Positions 27,744 to 35,722 of a stretch of DNA of 64,000 nucleotides are shown here, one piece after another. The stretch is from CALEMW01 sp964343835. Lineage in GTDB: Bacteria > Krumholzibacteriota > Krumholzibacteriia > LZORAL124-64-63. The notes beneath the pieces are model-generated. The model did no database searches. It was given only the letters and a program-made list of their open reading frames with translations, and had not been told where the DNA came from. The position numbers and the translations under genes were made by a program. Where the stretch lies: the NCBI GenBank assembly GCA_964343835.1, contig CAYFKR010000002.1:62001-126000 (forward strand), written 5' to 3'. Positions within the stretch are counted from its first letter, which is position 1, and every line of letters begins with the position of its first letter.

Positions 27744-27815
27744 GGCGTCCCTCCAGTGTTCGGGCCAGGGGCGGCCGAAGGGAGGGAAACACGGGGAGCC
27801 GCGGGCGGTTCCGCG

Positions 27816-29375
27816 TCAGTGGAAGACGACGTGGGTCGCCACCAGGGCCGCCGTCAGCGCCGCCCCCGCCCAGCCGATCCGGCGGTCCGCCACCCGCACC
27901 AGCGGTCCGTCCACCACACGCCAGCCGTTGCGCGCCCACGTCGGCACCGCCACCACCAGGAAGCTCGCCACGATGATCAGCGCCGTCAGGATCAGGTAGG
28001 GCGTGCCCGAGAACAGCAGGTTCACCGCAACGGTGAAGGGGATGGAAAAGATCATGGCGCCCAGCACCAGCCGCCGCGACGGCCGCTCCAGGAACACCGC
28101 CGCCGCGATCATCACCACGAAGCCGTTCTTGATGAAGTAGCTGACCTTCTTGAACAGCGGGTCCAGGGGGAACGACGGGTTCGCCAGCTTCACGTACGCG
28201 AAGGCGAACCCGAAGAGGATGCCCACGGTCAGCACGGCGAGGATCGCCCGGCGACCCGCCGCCACCACCGCCGTGTCGTCGGCGTCGGGGCGCAGGTGGC
28301 GCTTGTAGATGTCCACGGACCACAGCGTGGAGATGGAGTTGAAGATGGAGTCGACACTGCTCATCAGCGACGCGAACAACCCGCACAGCACCAACCCCTT
28401 CACGCCGGGCCGCAGCAGCAGGTCCACCACCTTCAGGTAGGCCTGGTCCGGGTCGTCGAGCCGCGCGCCCTCGCCCAGGATCCCCACCAGGGCGATGCCC
28501 GGCAGCACCAGCATGGCCGCCGTCACGAACTTGAATACCCCGCCCACCAGCAGCCCCACCTGGGCATCACGCAGGCTGCGGGCTGCCAGGGACCGCTGCA
28601 GGATCACCTGGTTGCAGCCCCAGTACTGCAGGTTGAGCAGGTGCATGGCCACGATGCCCAGCCACGGGAGCTGGGCGTGATCGTTGGGCAGGTGCAGGTG
28701 CATGAGGTGGCCGGTGGTTCCGCGCAGTTCGCCCCAGCCGCCCAGCTCGTTCACCGCCAGGAACGTGACGACCAGCCCGCCTCCCAGCAACAGCACGAAC
28801 TGCACGGCGTCGGTACGCACCACGGCGCCGAGGCCGCCGAACCACGTGTAGGTCGCCGAGATTCCGCCGAGGGCCACGATCATCACCGCGATCCGGATCG
28901 CCGGCGTGCCCCCCACCACCCCGGACACCGCGTCGCCGAACAGGATCTCCAGGGAGTAGCCGCCCCAGAACAGGGCCGACCCCAGGTAGAGGGTGCCGTA
29001 CAGGAACATCATGAGCAGCGAGTACGTGAGGGCGGTGGCCGCCCCGAACCGACGCTCGATGAACTGGGTGATGGTGACCACGCGCTCCCGCAGGTACAGG
29101 GGCACGAACACGAAGGCCGCCACCACCAGGCCGAACACGGCGTTGAGCTCGAAGTTGGCCTGGGCCAGACCGAAGGCGTAGGCGGAGCCGATCACCGCCA
29201 GGAAGTGCCCGGCGTGGAGGTTGGTGGCGATGGTCGAGGCGGCGATGGACCACCAGCGCAGGCGGCGGCCGTCCACGAAGTAGTCCTCGGCCGAGGCGCC
29301 GGGGCCCACCCGCGCACGCACGGCCACGCCCATGACGACGACGAAGTAGGCGACGATGATCAGGGCGTCGAGCAC
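27816..29375 (-). CDS. Sodium:solute symporter (SSS/SGLT family)
   Basis: 519 residues with thirteen or fourteen membrane helices. The family blocks are an N-terminal DYFVDGRRLRWWSIAASTIATNL region (DYFVDGRRLRWW, SIAASTIATNL), a central YTWFGGLGAVVRTDAVQF (SSS signature), and QVILQRSLAARSLRDAQ near residues 250-270. The length and the SGLT-type order fit sugar or myo-inositol carriers more than proline carriers, but the substrate cannot be named. It is the likely first gene before the PLD gene and is divergent from the spondin-domain gene across a 132-base AT-rich region. Confidence 0.9.
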   Translation of the reverse strand: MLDALIIVAYFVVVMGVAVRARVGPGASAEDYFVDGRRLRWWSIAASTIATNLHAGHFLAVIGSAYAFGLAQANFELNAVFGLVVAAFVFVPLYLRERVVTITQFIERRFGAATALTYSLLMMFLYGTLYLGSALFWGGYSLEILFGDAVSGVVGGTPAIRIAVMIVALGGISATYTWFGGLGAVVRTDAVQFVLLLGGGLVVTFLAVNELGGWGELRGTTGHLMHLHLPNDHAQLPWLGIVAMHLLNLQYWGCNQVILQRSLAARSLRDAQVGLLVGGVFKFVTAAMLVLPGIALVGILGEGARLDDPDQAYLKVVDLLLRPGVKGLVLCGLFASLMSSVDSIFNSISTLWSVDIYKRHLRPDADDTAVVAAGRRAILAVLTVGILFGFAFAYVKLANPSFPLDPLFKKVSYFIKNGFVVMIAAAVFLERPSRRLVLGAMIFSIPFTVAVNLLFSGTPYLILTALIIVASFLVVAVPTWARNGWRVVDGPLVRVADRRIGWAGAALTAALVATHVVFH

Positions 29376-29507
29376 GGAAGTCCCTTTCGGCTGACCGGAA
29401 TGCGAGGGGCCAGTCTAGCCCGGATCCCGCCGGGTTGGGAGGGCGGTTTCATATTACGGAGATATTTTATCCCATATTGTCACGCCACCCGTCGAGAGGG
29501 GATCGAC

Positions 29508-30455
29508 TTGACCACCGTCGTCCGCACCGTCCTCGTAGCCACCCTGCTCCTGATCGCCGCCGTCGCCGGCGCCCAGCCCGACCACCCGGCCGTCTACCGC
29601 GTCACCTTCGACGCCACCTGGAGCATGGCCACCCACCCGGACATGTTCCCCCCGAACCCCCACTTCTCGTGGCTCATCGGCGGCACCCACGACGACCAGG
29701 TCGCCTTCTGGACCGAGGGCCAGACCGCCACCCTGGGCATCCGCCGCATGGCCGAGTGGGGCAGCCCCTCGCCCCTCGATCAGGAAGTGCTAGACGCCGC
29801 CGCCGCCGGCCACGCCGGCGAGGTGATCCAGAGCGACATGTACCCCATGTCCCCCGGCCAGGTGAGCACCGAGTTCACGGTGACCCCGGCCACGCCCCTG
29901 GCCACGGTCGTGACCATGCTCGCCCCGAGCCCCGACTGGTTCGTCGGTACCAACGGCCTGGACCTGCGCGACGGGAACGGCTGGGCCACCTCGATCACGG
30001 TGGACCTGTACCCGTATGATGCGGGCACCGACAGCGGCGTCACCTACACGTCGGTCGACCAGCCGACGACGCCCCAGGAACCCATCGCCGCCATCGCGGG
30101 CGCGCCCTTCGAGCCCGGCGTGCCGGTGGGGACCATGACCTTCACCCTGCTGACGTCCGCCACCGACGTGCCCCCGACCCCCGCCCTGGACGTGGCCGTG
30201 GCGCCGAACCCGTTCAACCCCCGCACGGAGGTCGCCTTCACGGCCCCGGTCGCGGGCCGGGCCGTGGTGACCCTGCACGACACTCGTGGTCGGCTCGTGG
30301 CAACGCTGCTGGACGGGATCGTGGCGGCAGGACCGCAGTCGGCCGCCTGGAACGGCCTGAACGACGACGGCCGACCCGCCTCGTCCGGAACCTACGTGGC
30401 CCGGGTGCGGATCGGCCGCTGGTCGGAATCGGCGCTCATGACGCTGGCCCGCTGA
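29508..30455 (+). CDS. Secreted spondin-domain protein with PNPFNP C-terminal domain
   Basis: 315 residues, TTG start at 29508 chosen because GAGAGGGGA lies just upstream and a signal peptide (TTVVRTVLVATLLLIAAVAGAQ, in pieces VRTVLVATLLLIAAV then AGAQ) follows. The Spond_N domain (about 25-215) shows YRVTFDATWSMATHP, the PHFSWLIGGTHD block and WFVGTNGLDL. From about 225, VAPNPFNPRTEVAF begins the same FlgD-like beta-sandwich as on the endonuclease, ending ESALMTLAR. A surface or secreted adhesive role fits the family; the sorting route is inferred. The very long open frame reading into it from 26,448 is antisense to two genes and was not used. Confidence 0.8.
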   Translation: MTTVVRTVLVATLLLIAAVAGAQPDHPAVYRVTFDATWSMATHPDMFPPNPHFSWLIGGTHDDQVAFWTEGQTATLGIRRMAEWGSPSPLDQEVLDAAAAGHAGEVIQSDMYPMSPGQVSTEFTVTPATPLATVVTMLAPSPDWFVGTNGLDLRDGNGWATSITVDLYPYDAGTDSGVTYTSVDQPTTPQEPIAAIAGAPFEPGVPVGTMTFTLLTSATDVPPTPALDVAVAPNPFNPRTEVAFTAPVAGRAVVTLHDTRGRLVATLLDGIVAAGPQSAAWNGLNDDGRPASSGTYVARVRIGRWSESALMTLAR

Positions 30456-30467
30456 GGCGGGCGGCGC

Positions 30468-31364
30468 TCATCGCCGCTGGAAATCCACCTCTCCCATGCT
30501 CGCATCCCAGCGGAAGCGCAGCTCCGGCACGGGGATCTCGCCGTCGGGATGGCGCAGGCCGGTCCTGGCGGCATCGGGCAGGCCGAGGGCGTTCACCTCG
30601 CGGGGCACCCCCACGGACATGCCGCCCATGCGGATCTTGAAGTCGGCGTCGCAGTCGTTGGTCCAGGCACCGCGCAGGTCCACGTCGGCGCCGCCCATGG
30701 CGCAGTCCACCGTCAGAACGGCGGGGCTGGCGTTGCCCAGCTTCGAGGCCGAGAACCCGCCCATGCGCCCCTTGATGGCGAAGCGCGGCAGGGGTTCACG
30801 CAGGGGCTCGCTCACCCGCAGGTCGAACCCGCCCTTGGAGAAGCGCAGGTCGGCGTCGGTGAGCCACAGGCCGCCGAGGTCGGCCACGCAGCCGCCCTCC
30901 TCCACGCGGGCGTGGAGGGCCACCGGAACGTCGGTGGGCACGTAGATGTGGACCGTGGCCTGGGTGCCGCCGCCGATCAGGGCCGCGATGGCGGCCTGGA
31001 GGCCGGGGATGGTACGGCGGAAGCCGACCTTGTAGAGCCAGCCGTCGTCGCCCGCGGGGTCGAAGTCCTCCACCAGCTCGAACATGGAACGGTCGTAGGT
31101 CGCCTCCACGCGCACGCCGGAGCCGGGGGCGGCGGGGAAGATCTCGAACTCGCCGTGGCGCAGATCCAGCACCAGGGTGCCGGCGCCGGCGGCGTCCTCG
31201 GCGGTGGCTTCCTAGGCAGATGTCAGACGCTCCTCCCCCACGTCCTGATCATCCAGGCCGCGCCACGCGATCAGCGTGGACACGCCGCCGAAGACGACGA
31301 GCAGGACCAACAGGCCCAGACAGCCGAGGCAACCGGTCTTGAAGCATCCCTGGGGGCGGTTCAT
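30468..31364 (-). pseudogene. Membrane-anchored toast-rack/DUF4097-like protein with an in-frame TAG
   Basis: A 298-codon frame with ATG at 31364 and AGGAG upstream. Codons 1-50 encode a short start with three cysteines and one membrane helix (LGLLVLLVVFGGVSTLIAW). Codon 51 (31212-31214) is TAG. The same frame then continues as EATAEDAAGAGTLVLDLRHG into a beta-solenoid of repeated glycine-aspartate strands, for example GKMGG-like turns IKGRMGGFS and KIRMGGMSVG, close to DUF4097/toast_rack adhesin-like domains. The natural reading is one protein broken by one codon. A GTG at 31172 could start a shorter, unanchored product. The broken state may be real or a consensus error. Confidence 0.7.
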
Positions 31365-31441
31365 GGCATCTCCTGTGGGGTGGAAGGGATCGCGCCGCCC
31401 CTCCCTACGGAAGAGCGGCGCAATTGTTCGCCCAGGTCATG

Positions 31442-32458
31442 TCAGCGGGCCAGGTCGGCCAGCTCGTAGAAGCCGCGGAGGGACTGCGGGTCGGCGTGGT
31501 CGTCCAGCACGCGCTGAGCCGCGTCCAGCAGTTTCATGGTGTCGCGGAAGTCCACGTCGGTGGAGGCGTGGGTCTCGAAGGCGGCGGCGCCCTTCTCCTC
31601 GTACAGGTCGATCATGCGGTGAACCACGGGGTCGGCCTCCGAGGCGCAGAGGGCATCCTCGAAGAGCAGAAGCTCGACGCGGGCCGCGTCCAGGGACTCG
31701 CCGCCGGTGGCCACCAGGCGTTCCACCCGGTCGGGATCGTAGGAGGCGAGCTGCACGAGGATCTCGTCGAGGCGGGTCTCCTCGCTGTTCAGGCGCTCGC
31801 GGTGGTTCTCCCAGGCCGCGGCGTAGCGCGTGCCGCTGGGCAGCGACGCCGGGTCCACGATGGGCGGCCGCCGACCCGACTCCAGACGGGCCACCACGTC
31901 GCCGCGGCGTTGCTGGAACACGGTGCGGTGGTCGGCCACCAGCACCCGGTAGTCGGTCTCACCGTCGGGGAACAGGCCCCGTGCGAAAGCATCCACCTCG
32001 GCGCCGAAGCCGAAGCGGTCCTTGGCCCGCATCAGCACCTCGATCCGGGAAGACGACTGGTCCAGGGTCGCCAGCGACGCCCTCGCCACCCGCTCCAGGG
32101 GCACCCGCTCGGCGAAGGCCAACTCGTGCTCGTAGGCGCCGTCGCGGATGGCCATCAGCCGCACCATGATCTGGGTCCACACCAGGTGGCCCCAGCCCCG
32201 CTCGCGCAGGTAGGCGTTGGTTCGTGCCGACGAGGATTCGTTGCGCGGGTAGGTGGCCAGCATCGCCTCGATCTCGGCGAAGCCCGGTTCGAGGGCGGCC
32301 TCCATGGCGGCGAGATCGCCGGCGGCGAGCTGCTCCATGGCAGCGCCGGCGTCGCGCAGGTAGCGCTCGACGCGGTCGGAACGGCCGGATCCGGCGGCAG
32401 ATGCGGCGAGGGATGCGGTCAACAGAACCACGAGGACGGCCGGGAGGAGCCGGGTCAT
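31442..32458 (-). CDS. Secreted protein of unknown function
   Basis: 338 residues with a signal peptide (about 1-22, ending SAAGS). The mature part is almost entirely helical and rich in Arg, Glu and Ala, for example AAMEQLAAGDLAAMEAALEPG and ERVARASLATLDQ. No known domain is recognised. Two cysteines are few and it has no lipobox. It lies 77 bases upstream of the broken toast-rack gene, on the same strand, so the two may form a unit. A helical scaffold or periplasmic binding role is possible but not supported by specific residues. Confidence 0.65.
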   Translation of the reverse strand: MTRLLPAVLVVLLTASLAASAAGSGRSDRVERYLRDAGAAMEQLAAGDLAAMEAALEPGFAEIEAMLATYPRNESSSARTNAYLRERGWGHLVWTQIMVRLMAIRDGAYEHELAFAERVPLERVARASLATLDQSSSRIEVLMRAKDRFGFGAEVDAFARGLFPDGETDYRVLVADHRTVFQQRRGDVVARLESGRRPPIVDPASLPSGTRYAAAWENHRERLNSEETRLDEILVQLASYDPDRVERLVATGGESLDAARVELLLFEDALCASEADPVVHRMIDLYEEKGAAAFETHASTDVDFRDTMKLLDAAQRVLDDHADPQSLRGFYELADLAR

Positions 32459-32630
32459 GGGATACCTCCAGTCATAGGTCGGGACGGTGGGGAGGATCCC
32501 GACCGGGCGACCTTAGCATGGACGGACTGAAAACGGGAAGTGCGGGTTTCGTTTCCAGTTGGACGCTGCCCGGGGTCGTGCGACCATTCCCGTTCCCCCA
32601 ACCCAGACATGAACCGACCGGAGTCTGCCG

Positions 32631-33587
32631 ATGCGTTCCCTGCTGTTGCTCCTGATCCTGATCCCCGCCATGGTCACCGCCTCCCCCCTCCCCTCCTGGA
32701 ACGACGCCCCTCCCAAGGCCGCCGTCCTGGAGTGGCTCGACGACGTCACGGACGAGGCCTCCCCCGACTTCATCCCCGTCCCCGAACGCGTCGCCGTCTT
32801 CGACAACGACGGCACCTTCTGGTGCGAGCGCCCCTCCTATCCGTCGACCCTCTTCCAGGTCCACATGACCCGGTATCAGGCCGAACGGGGCGTGATCGAC
32901 GCCACGGAGATGCCCTTCAGCGCCTGGTTCGCCGACGACCGCGACGCCCTCCGCGAGTACGGCTGGCGCGACGCCTACCAGGCCATGACCCGCGCCCTCG
33001 CCGGCCTGCCCGTGCAGGCGTTCCGCGACTCCTCGCGCGCGTTCATGGACCGCTCGCGTCACCCCGAGTACGGCGTGCCCTTCCAGGATCTCTACTACGC
33101 CCCCATGCTCGAGCTGGCGCGCCTGTTGGAGAGCCGCGGTTTCCAGGTGTGGATCGTGACGGGGAGCGAGCAGGACTTCATGCGCGGGTTCGTATTCGAG
33201 GCCACGGGCGTGCCGCCGGAGCGCGTGATCGGGAGCTGGACGCCGGCCGTCGCGGACATGGGCGACCCCATCGTGACCCGCCGCACTGACGTCCAGGTCT
33301 ACAACGGCCACGAGGCCAAGCCCGCCAACATCGACCTGCGCATCGGACGCCGACCGGTCTTCGTGGCGGGTAACAGCAACAACGACGAACCCATGAGCGT
33401 GTGGGCGCTGCAGGGCCCGCGCCGCGCCTTCACCCTCTGGATCCACCACGACGACGCCGAGCGCGAATACGCCTACGACAACGGCACCGACGACATGGCA
33501 GCCATGGTCCGCGACCATGCCGACGCCTACGAGGTGAGCATCCGGCGCGACTGGAACGACCTGTATCCGGGGGACGTGGCGAAGTAG
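32631..33587 (+). CDS. Secreted HAD-superfamily phosphatase
   Basis: 318 residues with a signal peptide (about 1-17, ending VTA). All four HAD motifs are present: motif I VAVFDNDGTFWCE (nucleophile D58, acid D60), motif II WIVTGSEQ, motif III lysine in YNGHEAKPANID, and motif IV FVAGNSNNDEPM. The C1-type cap and the DFMRGF insertion recall phosphoserine-phosphatase-like acid phosphatases that are exported in some lineages. It probably releases phosphate from small organic phosphates in the periplasm. It is divergent from the unknown secreted gene and ends four bases before the convergent pgeF gene. Confidence 0.85.
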   Translation: MRSLLLLLILIPAMVTASPLPSWNDAPPKAAVLEWLDDVTDEASPDFIPVPERVAVFDNDGTFWCERPSYPSTLFQVHMTRYQAERGVIDATEMPFSAWFADDRDALREYGWRDAYQAMTRALAGLPVQAFRDSSRAFMDRSRHPEYGVPFQDLYYAPMLELARLLESRGFQVWIVTGSEQDFMRGFVFEATGVPPERVIGSWTPAVADMGDPIVTRRTDVQVYNGHEAKPANIDLRIGRRPVFVAGNSNNDEPMSVWALQGPRRAFTLWIHHDDAEREYAYDNGTDDMAAMVRDHADAYEVSIRRDWNDLYPGDVAK

Positions 33588-33591
33588 GGGA

Positions 33592-34341
33592 TCAGACCAC
33601 GCCGACGACGGCGGCGAACCGCCCGGCGCTCTCCCCCTCGCGGCGATGGCTGGGGAAGCCGGTGCCGCAGAGGGTGCAGCGGCCGTCGACGGTGATGCGG
33701 TCGGCTGGGATGCCCGCGGCGGTCAGGGCGTGGACGTTGGCTTTCCAGAGATCCAGGATCCAACGGTCGCGGTTGGGCGAGAAGAACTCCTCGGCGCCGT
33801 CTCCCAGGGCCGCAAGGGCCGCTTCCCGCACCTCCTCACCCACCTCGTAGCAGCACGGCCCAGCCGAGGGCGCGATCCCCGCCACGGTGCCCGCCGGGTC
33901 CAACCCACCGCCGATCATCGCCTCCAACAACCGTGTCGTGATACCCGCCACCGTGGACCGCCACGAGGCGTGGGCCATGCCCCACAGCGGGCGGCCGTCG
34001 CGGTCCGTCCCCGCCACCAGCACGATGGGGCAGTCGGCGCTGCGGCCGGCGACGCCGAGGCCGGGGACGTCGGTCCACAGGGCGTCGGCGTCACCCGCGC
34101 ATCCGGGGGCGTCCACACGGAGGACGGTTCCGCCGTGGACCTGGTGCGCCCAGGCCAGCATCGGCAGACCGACGGCGGCAGCCACGGGAGCCACCGCTGC
34201 GGCGTGTTCCGGGGTGCGGGAATCGCTTCGAAGATCGGGGCCTGAGGCGGTGCTCAGGACGTGGCGGAGTCCGGCGGGAGCTTCGGGGCCAGGCCATGGC
34301 CCGTTATCAGTATTGATGGCGTCGAACGGCATCTCTGTCAT
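33592..34341 (-). CDS. pgeF: Polyphenol oxidase / purine nucleosidase-like PgeF (YfiH family)
   Basis: 249 residues of the PF02578 family, now regarded as peptidoglycan editing or purine-nucleoside acting enzymes with a zinc site. The triad is visible: H69 in AWAHQVHGG, C104 in GRSADCPIV and H124 in WGMAHASWRST. The usual AHAGWRG is changed to AHASWRS here, a notable deviation. A distal CTLCGTGFPSHRRE motif and GPCCYEVGEEV also fit. Start 34341 overlaps the stop of the membrane protein gene by four bases (ATGA), so it is the last of three coupled genes with the SatD-like pair. Confidence 0.85.
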   Translation of the reverse strand: MTEMPFDAINTDNGPWPGPEAPAGLRHVLSTASGPDLRSDSRTPEHAAAVAPVAAAVGLPMLAWAHQVHGGTVLRVDAPGCAGDADALWTDVPGLGVAGRSADCPIVLVAGTDRDGRPLWGMAHASWRSTVAGITTRLLEAMIGGGLDPAGTVAGIAPSAGPCCYEVGEEVREAALAALGDGAEEFFSPNRDRWILDLWKANVHALTAAGIPADRITVDGRCTLCGTGFPSHRREGESAGRFAAVVGVV

Positions 34342-34964
34342 ATCCCCAGCACCTTCCGCGTTCCCTCGGCCACGATCACCGCCAGCAGGATACTGCCCAA
34401 CGTCCCCACCAGGAAGTACTCGGCGAAGTCCGGATCCTTGGAGAAGCGGTCGTGTCGGACGAGGGACTTGGCGGCGACGAGAAAGGCCAAAGCGGTGTAG
34501 TCGCCACGCAGAACGAGCACGAACAGGAGCCATCGCTCCAGGATCCCGATCGCTTCTCCCCGTCCCGGCGACTCCGGAGCCGATCGTCCCTGCTTGCCGG
34601 CCAGGCCCATCCCCCGGACCAGGATCCTCGTCGACGGTTCGGCCAGCAGCAGAACGGCCAATGCCACGACGACCCATGGGTCGACACCGCTCGTTCCCAG
34701 AGCAAGGAAGCCTGCCCCGACCGAAAGGCCGAGGGCCAGCATGCCGCAGACGGCAGTTCCGGCTCCTCCCTCGATGACCCATCGGCGCCATAGAATCGTA
34801 GCCACCGATCCTGCGACGGCCGACGGCAGCAGCACCGTCCCTCCGCCGGCGAGGACACCGACCCAGGGTAGCCCCGACAGCACGGCGGCGAGGCGCCGGT
34901 CACGAACCGCCCTCACGCCGTTGACGGCCAGGACGAGAGCACATGCCTGGATCCAGGCACTCAA
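34338..34964 (-). CDS. Membrane protein, SatE/DUF3307-partner-like
   Basis: 208 residues with six or seven membrane segments. The C-terminal third (LERWLLFVLVLRGDYTALAF, then AAKSLVRHDRF and EYFLVGTLGSILLAVI) matches the conserved end of small membrane proteins that accompany SatD- or DUF3307-type proteins. The N-terminal two thirds are poorly conserved. It overlaps both neighbours by four bases (ATGA), upstream with the SatD-like gene and downstream with pgeF. Function unknown; the pairing with SatD suggests a joint role. Confidence 0.6.
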   Translation of the reverse strand: MSAWIQACALVLAVNGVRAVRDRRLAAVLSGLPWVGVLAGGGTVLLPSAVAGSVATILWRRWVIEGGAGTAVCGMLALGLSVGAGFLALGTSGVDPWVVVALAVLLLAEPSTRILVRGMGLAGKQGRSAPESPGRGEAIGILERWLLFVLVLRGDYTALAFLVAAKSLVRHDRFSKDPDFAEYFLVGTLGSILLAVIVAEGTRKVLGI

Positions 34965-35623
34965 CCCTCACCCCCCGTCGACTCGTGCAGGATCATCCTC
35001 AACCCCTCCTCCAGGGTCAGCCAGGCTTCCATGAACCTGCCCTGGCCGGCCGCCTTCCTTCGCAGGCTCACGGCGGACCGCGAGACCTTTTCCATCTCGG
35101 CGACGGCGGCCCACGACCCGAGCTTCCGGTGCAGCATCACGGCCCGGTGCTGGGCATCGCTCCACCCCATGCGCTGCTCCAGGGCATAGGAAGCCAGGAG
35201 TCCCCACATCCGGGTTGCCCCATGGTCTCCTCGCAAGCGGCACGCTGACCCTGACGATGTCGCCTCCTCGAGAGCGCCCCGGGCACGATGGAAGCAGGGG
35301 CCGTCCATGCCGATGGCCTCGGGCCGCAACGGTGTCGTGACCAGGCCCAACCCGATTCCGAAGCGCAGCTTCACTGGCCGGGCCGCATCGAGGACTTGGT
35401 CGAGCAGCGCCAGGAGAGCTTCGATTCCGTCGACATCGTGATGGAAGAGAGCCTGGAACTCGTCGCCCAGCGTGATCAGGGGCCTGGCCAGAACGCCACG
35501 CCCGGAGACACCGTCCTCTGCATCGAAGCAGGCGTTGAGGCGGACCTGGAGGTCGAATCTCTCCTGGGTCTCCAGAGCCCTCGATCCGACCACATCTCCG
35601 ATCAATGCGATTCCTGCCGTCAT
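34961..35623 (-). CDS. SatD family protein
   Basis: 220 residues. The opening AGIALIGDVVGSRALETQERF carries the SatD marks (ALIGDVVGSR), and the segment ITLGDEFQALFH plus the C-terminal helix-turn-helix-like part (WAAVAEMEKVSRSAVSLRRK) complete the family layout. In streptococci SatD is part of an acid-stress locus; its biochemistry is unknown, and the GDEFQ motif gives a distant likeness to nucleotide-cyclase folds. The ATG at 35623 follows an unusually AT-rich 100-base region, so this is probably the operon's first gene. Confidence 0.65.
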   Translation of the reverse strand: MTAGIALIGDVVGSRALETQERFDLQVRLNACFDAEDGVSGRGVLARPLITLGDEFQALFHHDVDGIEALLALLDQVLDAARPVKLRFGIGLGLVTTPLRPEAIGMDGPCFHRARGALEEATSSGSACRLRGDHGATRMWGLLASYALEQRMGWSDAQHRAVMLHRKLGSWAAVAEMEKVSRSAVSLRRKAAGQGRFMEAWLTLEEGLRMILHESTGGEG

Positions 35624-35639
35624 CGTCCCACCTCCAAGG

Positions 35640-35722
35640 TCTCAGGCTTGATGATCGACAATGAAGGAATAATGCTTAACAGTAATTAAGTCAATAGGCA
35701 TAACAACAGAATGTCAATATTA
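35640..35722 (-). promoter_or_regulatory. AT-rich promoter region of the satD operon
   Basis: About 80 bases far richer in A and T than the rest. On the minus strand it holds TTGACA (35712-35717) and TTGACT (35689-35694). No good -10 at 16-18 bases was found for either, so only the region is called. Confidence 0.35.

Noticed and set aside
26448..30455. A 1,335-codon plus-strand frame
   Set aside because: Only its last 315 codons are a real gene (spondin protein); the rest is antisense to PLD and the symporter.
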